Shown: positions 60,477-64,000 of the stretch, one piece after another
Layout of the letters: every line of letters begins with the position of its first letter
Position numbering within the stretch: the first letter of the stretch is position 1
Source: Tropicibacter sp. Alg240-R139
GTDB taxonomy: Bacteria > Pseudomonadota > Alphaproteobacteria > Rhodobacterales > Rhodobacteraceae
Assembly (NCBI RefSeq): GCF_900537075.1
Contig: NZ_UNRA01000001.1
Span: 496,001 to 560,000 of the forward strand
Direction: 5' to 3'
Length of the DNA stretch: 64,000 nucleotides
Made by a program: the position numbers and the translations under genes
The notes under the pieces: generated by a model
What the model was told of the DNA's origin: nothing
What the model saw: only the letters and a program-made list of their open reading frames with translations
Database searches by the model: none

Positions 60477-61009
60477 CCCGCGTACCTCTCTATTTTGATA
60501 TTTCCGATGATCAGATGATCCTCTGCGCCCACGCCGCTGCACAGGCGAACAACAAATATTACCCGACCGATTGGGAACTCGGTGTCGTCGCCCTTGTAGC
60601 CCTTGTGGTAGATGGTCGCGAAGTAGGCGTTGTTTTCCGAAGAAACCATGCCGCCCACAGAGCGTTCGTAGCGGGTAGGCACTCGGTCATTACATACCGG
60701 CTCGCTGCTGTCGTAGACTGCTCTGCCTGTTGGTTCGTTGGCGGTGGTGTCACCAACTTTGACTTCAAAGGTGTCGTAGTAGAAGCGAAAACGCCCCTCT
60801 AGGCCCTCCGGCTGGAACGTGATCTCTGCACTCGGCCCAGTCAGCTTGTAGCGCCCGTTGCCCTCGTCGGTGGCACCTTTGCCGGGCGAGACAAGAGGGA
60901 AGTATGTACGCTGCAATGCGCGGCGGTTTGGGATGATGTGGGTGCGGTTGGCGTTGTGTGGGCTGATAGCGGTCAATGCGCCCTGTCGCGCCCTAATTAG
61001 GGTAGCCAT
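60473..61009 (-). CDS. Phage structural protein, beta-rich
   Basis: 178 aa. Pattern of strands: GRYKLTGPSAEITFQPEGLE, then GRFRFYYDTFEVKVGDTTAN and GRVIFVVRLCSGVGAEDHLI. Probably a tail or decoration protein by position. GAGG lies 6 nt before ATG 61009. The palindrome CCCTAATTAGGG (60991-61002) lies within its first codons. Confidence 0.7.
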   Translation of the reverse strand: MATLIRARQGALTAISPHNANRTHIIPNRRALQRTYFPLVSPGKGATDEGNGRYKLTGPSAEITFQPEGLEGRFRFYYDTFEVKVGDTTANEPTGRAVYDSSEPVCNDRVPTRYERSVGGMVSSENNAYFATIYHKGYKGDDTEFPIGRVIFVVRLCSGVGAEDHLIIGNIKIERYAG

Positions 61010-61013
61010 TCTG

Positions 61014-61298
61014 TTACCTCACTCGAAAGAATTGACCTTCGCTCGACTGAGCGAAAGCGCGCCAAGCGATTGCGCGGCGCTGTGGGTCAGGATCGTTTAA
61101 CTCTGGATGAAGCTTCATAACCAAATCGTACTCATCTTGAGTGAAGTTGAACGCCTCATTCCAAGGGCTGTTACCGTCAGGTGTGCCGCCGTTGTCTATC
61201 ATCGCCCTGATATGGTCGCGCTGCTGCTGTCCTGCGGCGTGATCGGCGTAATCGCGGCGGGTGATGGTATCGTTCTGGATGTCGATATGATGGGCCAT
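61014..61298 (-). CDS. Small phage protein
   Basis: 94 aa, charged, with TRRDYADHAAGQQQRDHIRA and NEAFNFTQDEYDLVMKLHPE. No family recognised. Its start overlaps the adaptor stop by one base-sharing ATGA; GAGGG lies upstream. Probably a head-completion or chaperone-like protein (inference). Confidence 0.65.
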   Translation of the reverse strand: MAHHIDIQNDTITRRDYADHAAGQQQRDHIRAMIDNGGTPDGNSPWNEAFNFTQDEYDLVMKLHPELNDPDPQRRAIAWRAFAQSSEGQFFRVR

Positions 61299-61951
61299 CA
61301 GCGATACACCCTCTGCCCTCTGGTGGTACGTGAAGGCTGCGCTGTGTGCGGAGCGGTCGTACCAAGTTGCCGCTCATGTTTGTCCTCAAACAGTGCGGTT
61401 TCCAGTGCCTCTTTGAACATGTTCTGCCAGAGTGTGACGCGCTCATCTTCTCTGAGAAATGGCGCGGTCTGTTTCAGAACGGCATAGGTGTACAGGTCCA
61501 GATACTTTTCAGCTAAGAAGCTGGTGTTGGTCCCTCTGTAGTCGGGCAGTGTGCCGTAGTAAGCCAAGATGGTGTTGAACGGCGTTCCTACGCTGAACGG
61601 GCCAGCGAACAGGATGCTGGGACCAAGCAGCGAATACGCATTTACTACGTTGGTAGCGCCTACAAGGCTGCGCGTGGTGATCAGCTTGGCCGGTGTGGTG
61701 TAGTAGAACTCGCCTACCGTGCTGGTCTCAGTCGAAGTGACAGAGCGGATAGAGCGGAAATCTGCTGGAAGCGGCATTTCATTTGCTGTGATCGGGAACG
61801 CCGCCAACTTAACGCGGTCCTCAATCTTAAGCAGTTGCTCAAGAGAGGCGGTCCCCATTGTGATCAGGTTGTCCAGAGAGGCGATAAGCGTGGCGTCATT
61901 GTCCTTCCAAAGAAAGACTGACAGATGCGTTTTGAAGTCATCGTAGGTCAA
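61298..61951 (-). CDS. Phage head-tail adaptor (SU10 adaptor-like)
   Basis: 217 aa from TTG 61951, chosen because GGAG lies 7 nt upstream. The ATG at 61981 would add ten residues but has no ribosome site and sits inside a 12-bp inverted repeat. Content LTYDDFKTHLSVFLWKDNDA, then ASLEQLLKIEDRVKLAAFPI and LPADFRSIRSVTSTET matches the adaptor that follows the capsid gene in SU10-like and DUF5309 phages. Helical, no enzyme motif. Confidence 0.78.
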   Translation of the reverse strand: MTYDDFKTHLSVFLWKDNDATLIASLDNLITMGTASLEQLLKIEDRVKLAAFPITANEMPLPADFRSIRSVTSTETSTVGEFYYTTPAKLITTRSLVGATNVVNAYSLLGPSILFAGPFSVGTPFNTILAYYGTLPDYRGTNTSFLAEKYLDLYTYAVLKQTAPFLREDERVTLWQNMFKEALETALFEDKHERQLGTTAPHTAQPSRTTRGQRVYR

Positions 61952-61968
61952 AAGCTCGCTCCGGTTAC

Positions 61969-62004
61969 GGGTTCGCCCCATGATGGGGCGAACCCTAATT
62001 AGGG
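61969..62004 (-). terminator. Hairpin pair between capsid and adaptor genes
   Basis: Perfect 12-bp inverted repeat GGGTTCGCCCCA/TGGGGCGAACCC with a 3-base loop (61969-61995), overlapping the palindrome CCCTAATTAGGG (61993-62004). It lies at once after the capsid stop. It is a candidate partial terminator or processing stem that would keep capsid expression higher than the genes behind it. No U-tract. Confidence 0.55.
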
Positions 62005-62005
62005 C

Positions 62006-63040
62006 TTAGGTCGTCACCGCTGCTGCGATGTCGATGTCAGTGATCACGCCATGCGCTTCGCGGTTCAGCACCTTGGTAGTCCAATCGACTGACATGAGCC
62101 TTGTGTTTGTCATACCAGTCTTGGCCTGTTCGTCGGTGCGATAGCCTTGCAGGAAACCGTGACGGGCATAGGCCGGATCAAGGATGAACGCGGTCGCTGC
62201 ATCGCCTGTGGTGCCGCCTGCGCTGTCATAGGGCTGCTGCAAGCGGTTCGGTGACATACGCAGTTCGACACCAAAGTCCGTCAGGAACACGTTGACGCTG
62301 CCCATTGCGGTAGCTGGACCTTCGTTGTTGGTCTCGCCTTGCAGGGTCGCGATACGTGCGCTGCTGGTGAACATGTAGCTGGACAGGTTACGGATAACCT
62401 TCGGAACGCTCATGATCACGGACGGGTTGCCGCCCTTTTCCCAGACTTCCTGAGCAACGTCACGGACCATCGTTTCAGTCAGAGCGCGCTTGGCACCGGG
62501 TACGAATGCCGCCCACACACCGCTTGAGAAGCCGCCGCCTGTGCCGATACGGTTGCCTTGCGTGATCATCGCACCAAGACCAGCGGTAGCGGGTGCTGTG
62601 GCTTGTGTGGTGGGAGCCTGTGAGCCTTGGCCGGTCAAACTGATCGCTTCGACGTCCCGGCGCAGTTCACGCTGTCGCATCATGATCTGATACGCCATTT
62701 CGTTTCGGCGTCCGATGGTGTCGGAAGCGTCCGCACGGTGGGTCACGCCTACCTGCTTGATCGAGATTTGACACTGGTTGCCGATACGAGCGCCGCCCTT
62801 GGCGTCGTTCTGTGTCGGCACTGCGTCCTCTGCCACGGCGTTCGCGGTGTTCGGCTGCGCCAGCTTGTCTTCGGTCCATTCCGTGTAGGAATTGTCCGCG
62901 CTGTCGCTGCCGATCAGGTCAGTAAGCGGCAACGGAATACGGCTGATGTCGAAGATTTTGTCCATGACGTCTTCACGGATCAAACCGTTAAAATCGACGC
63001 TTTTCAGGTCCACTGAGGACCAATGATTTGAAACGGCCAT
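62006..63040 (-). CDS. Phage major capsid protein (SU10-like, DUF5309)
   Basis: 344 aa, HK97-fold type by family. Diagnostic order: DISRIPLPLTDLIGSDSADN, GNQCQISIKQVGVTHRADAS, then TIGRRNEMAYQIMMRQRELR, RDVEAISLTGQGSQAP, and PSVIMSVPKVIRNLSSYMFT. This matches the capsid of SU10-type podoviruses. GGAGG 6 nt before ATG 63040. Probably the most abundant product of the module. Confidence 0.85.
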   Translation of the reverse strand: MAVSNHWSSVDLKSVDFNGLIREDVMDKIFDISRIPLPLTDLIGSDSADNSYTEWTEDKLAQPNTANAVAEDAVPTQNDAKGGARIGNQCQISIKQVGVTHRADASDTIGRRNEMAYQIMMRQRELRRDVEAISLTGQGSQAPTTQATAPATAGLGAMITQGNRIGTGGGFSSGVWAAFVPGAKRALTETMVRDVAQEVWEKGGNPSVIMSVPKVIRNLSSYMFTSSARIATLQGETNNEGPATAMGSVNVFLTDFGVELRMSPNRLQQPYDSAGGTTGDAATAFILDPAYARHGFLQGYRTDEQAKTGMTNTRLMSVDWTTKVLNREAHGVITDIDIAAAVTT

Positions 63041-63042
63041 GA

Positions 63043-64000
63043 TTAGCCTCCTTCAAAGATAGCGGCAATCTCGCTGACCATCCGGTCAGTCTCACTGCCG
63101 CGCGTGTTACGATTGCGGTGCGGGCTGCGCCCACGCGATTGCTTTGTCTGAGACTTCGCTGATTTTGGTGGCTTCTTGTCCTTCTCAGGATCGAACGCCA
63201 TCAGCTTCGATAGCTGCGCTTTCGTCCGCATGTGATCGCGGATCATCAGCAAAATGCGGTGATCCGTGATGTTCATTTCTGCGGGTTGGAAACCGTATTG
63301 CGTTAGTGTCTCCACCACGCCCGTACGGAATGTGTCGAAAGACTGCTTATCGGATAGTTCAGGCATAGCTTGCTGCATCAGACGCGCCTCTTGGGCGTCT
63401 CGCTGCTGCTGGCGCTGCTGCACTTGCTGCAACGCTTGCGGCGACAATTTACCTACCAAGTCTCCTTGGATTGCCGCCAATAGTTGCTCCGATTGGAGCA
63501 CCGCGCTCTCACGCTGTGTAACGGACTGCTCTTTCGCGACTAGTTCTCGCGTAGCAGTCTCTTGATCCTGAACAGCATCCTTTAGCTGTCCAAGGGTCAT
63601 GGTTTCGCCCGATGCTTGGGCGGTGATCTGTAACTTTTCGTACAGGTCTTTAGGCGTCGTCCCTAGCTTCTCAGCCAGTTCCGACACGGATAGCATACCG
63701 TCGATAGCGGGTTCTTCGCCGCCCTCCTCTTGCGAGGAAACATTAGCGGGATCATCGCCACTATCGACGGACCCCGGCTCGACTGGAGCAGAGCCGGGTT
63801 CATCTTGCTCCCCTACGCTAGGGGCGTTTTCGTCGCCAAAGAGCAGGTCAGCTACCGCGTCTACCCGCTCTGCCTCTGTCTCCAGAGGACTTACCTTCTG
63901 CGGTTCCGCTTGTATCTGCGTGTGTTGAGAACGTGATGTGTTGGAAGACGTCTCTGGCGGCTGAGAGGCGCGTGTGGATCGCCTCTCTGTCCTCTGCGGT
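63043..64000 (-). CDS. Phage scaffold/head-assembly-like protein (5' end beyond window)
   Basis: The frame is open to the right window edge, giving at least 318 aa. An ATG at 63696 is internal. N-terminal side: Ser/Thr/Glu-rich acidic (LFGDENAPSVGEQDEPGSAP, then VEPGSVDSGDDPANVSSQEE). Then MLSVSELAEKLGTTPKDLYE, a helical coiled-coil part (TATRELVAKEQSVTQRESAV, QQVQQRQQQRDAQEARLMQQ) and a basic C-terminus. An acidic head, coiled-coil middle and basic tail just before the capsid gene is the usual scaffold plan. Confidence 0.7.
   Translation of the reverse strand, partial: PQRTERRSTRASQPPETSSNTSRSQHTQIQAEPQKVSPLETEAERVDAVADLLFGDENAPSVGEQDEPGSAPVEPGSVDSGDDPANVSSQEEGGEEPAIDGMLSVSELAEKLGTTPKDLYEKLQITAQASGETMTLGQLKDAVQDQETATRELVAKEQSVTQRESAVLQSEQLLAAIQGDLVGKLSPQALQQVQQRQQQRDAQEARLMQQAMPELSDKQSFDTFRTGVVETLTQYGFQPAEMNITDHRILLMIRDHMRTKAQLSKLMAFDPEKDKKPPKSAKSQTKQSRGRSPHRNRNTRGSETDRMVSEIAAIFEGG

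Noticed and set aside
1-64000. CRISPR arrays, insertion sequences, rRNA genes
   Set aside because: No regularly spaced repeats, transposase motifs or rRNA signature sequences seen on reading.

Overview
The window reads as chromosomal DNA of a Roseobacter-group alphaproteobacterium (Rhodobacteraceae). The evidence is G+C-rich coding sequence, a GcrA cell-cycle regulator, LepA, RimO and MeaB of alphaproteobacterial type, small families I associate with this group (DUF1467, DUF6455, DUF2946, a Hint-domain protein) and hairpin-rich intergenic repeats. No rRNA, tRNA, CRISPR array or insertion sequence was recognised. Family calls come from reading the translations, not from database searches.

Layout. 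1-1.4 kb: end of a zinc ABC importer (znuC partial, znuB). 1.6-2.8 kb: an A+T-rich orphan DUF4062 gene. 2.9-7.7 kb: lepA, an unrecognised 444-aa protein, a Hint protein and a small secreted Cys protein. 7.7-20 kb: GST, a HisD-family dehydrogenase with a divergent LysR gene, a low-Mr phosphatase, a sirtuin, a copper-chaperone pair, rpmB, meaB, hrpB, an SDR and gnd. 20-25.6 kb: Nudix hydrolase, phosphate permease, PanE-like reductase, sterol-desaturase-family protein, LysR. 25.6-28.9 kb: an arginine operon. 29-37 kb: transporters, gcrA, a YHS protein, a YghU-type GST, SseB and UDG-family proteins. 37.7-42.3 kb: a capsule/Kdo cluster (kpsT, kpsE-like, kdsA, phosphohexomutase). 42.5-54.3 kb: AsmA, rimO, a TVP38 protein, small conserved genes, a class II deacetylase, a nitroreductase and methylmalonyl-CoA epimerase. 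54.5-64 kb: a prophage that runs off the right edge, with a tyrosine integrase, two small secreted cargo proteins, and a leftward structural module (internal/ejection-type proteins, head-tail adaptor, SU10-like capsid, scaffold-like protein).

The most interesting locus is the arginine operon. Upstream of argD, on the same strand, is a 17-codon ORF with a good ribosome-binding site. It encodes MIKVAHITLLRRRRFAA, with four consecutive arginine codons, and is followed by two short pairings that exclude each other. This has the form of an arginine-sensing leader peptide. argD and argF follow, separated by a repeat hairpin. The last gene, 24 bp after argF, fuses an ACT domain resembling the CASTOR/ACT_7 type to a GNAT acetyltransferase. 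Together they suggest an arginine pathway with an RNA-level sensor and possibly a protein-level one.

A second theme is intergenic RNA-like repeats. Three elements (12.1, 18.0 and 53.4 kb) share a two-hairpin plan: a stem capped by AAA or TTT, a GCCCAACGGG box, a second stem, and a GGGCGGGAGC box. One base pair covaries between two copies. Other hairpin elements lie at 27.4, 35.9, 42.3 and 46.8 kb.
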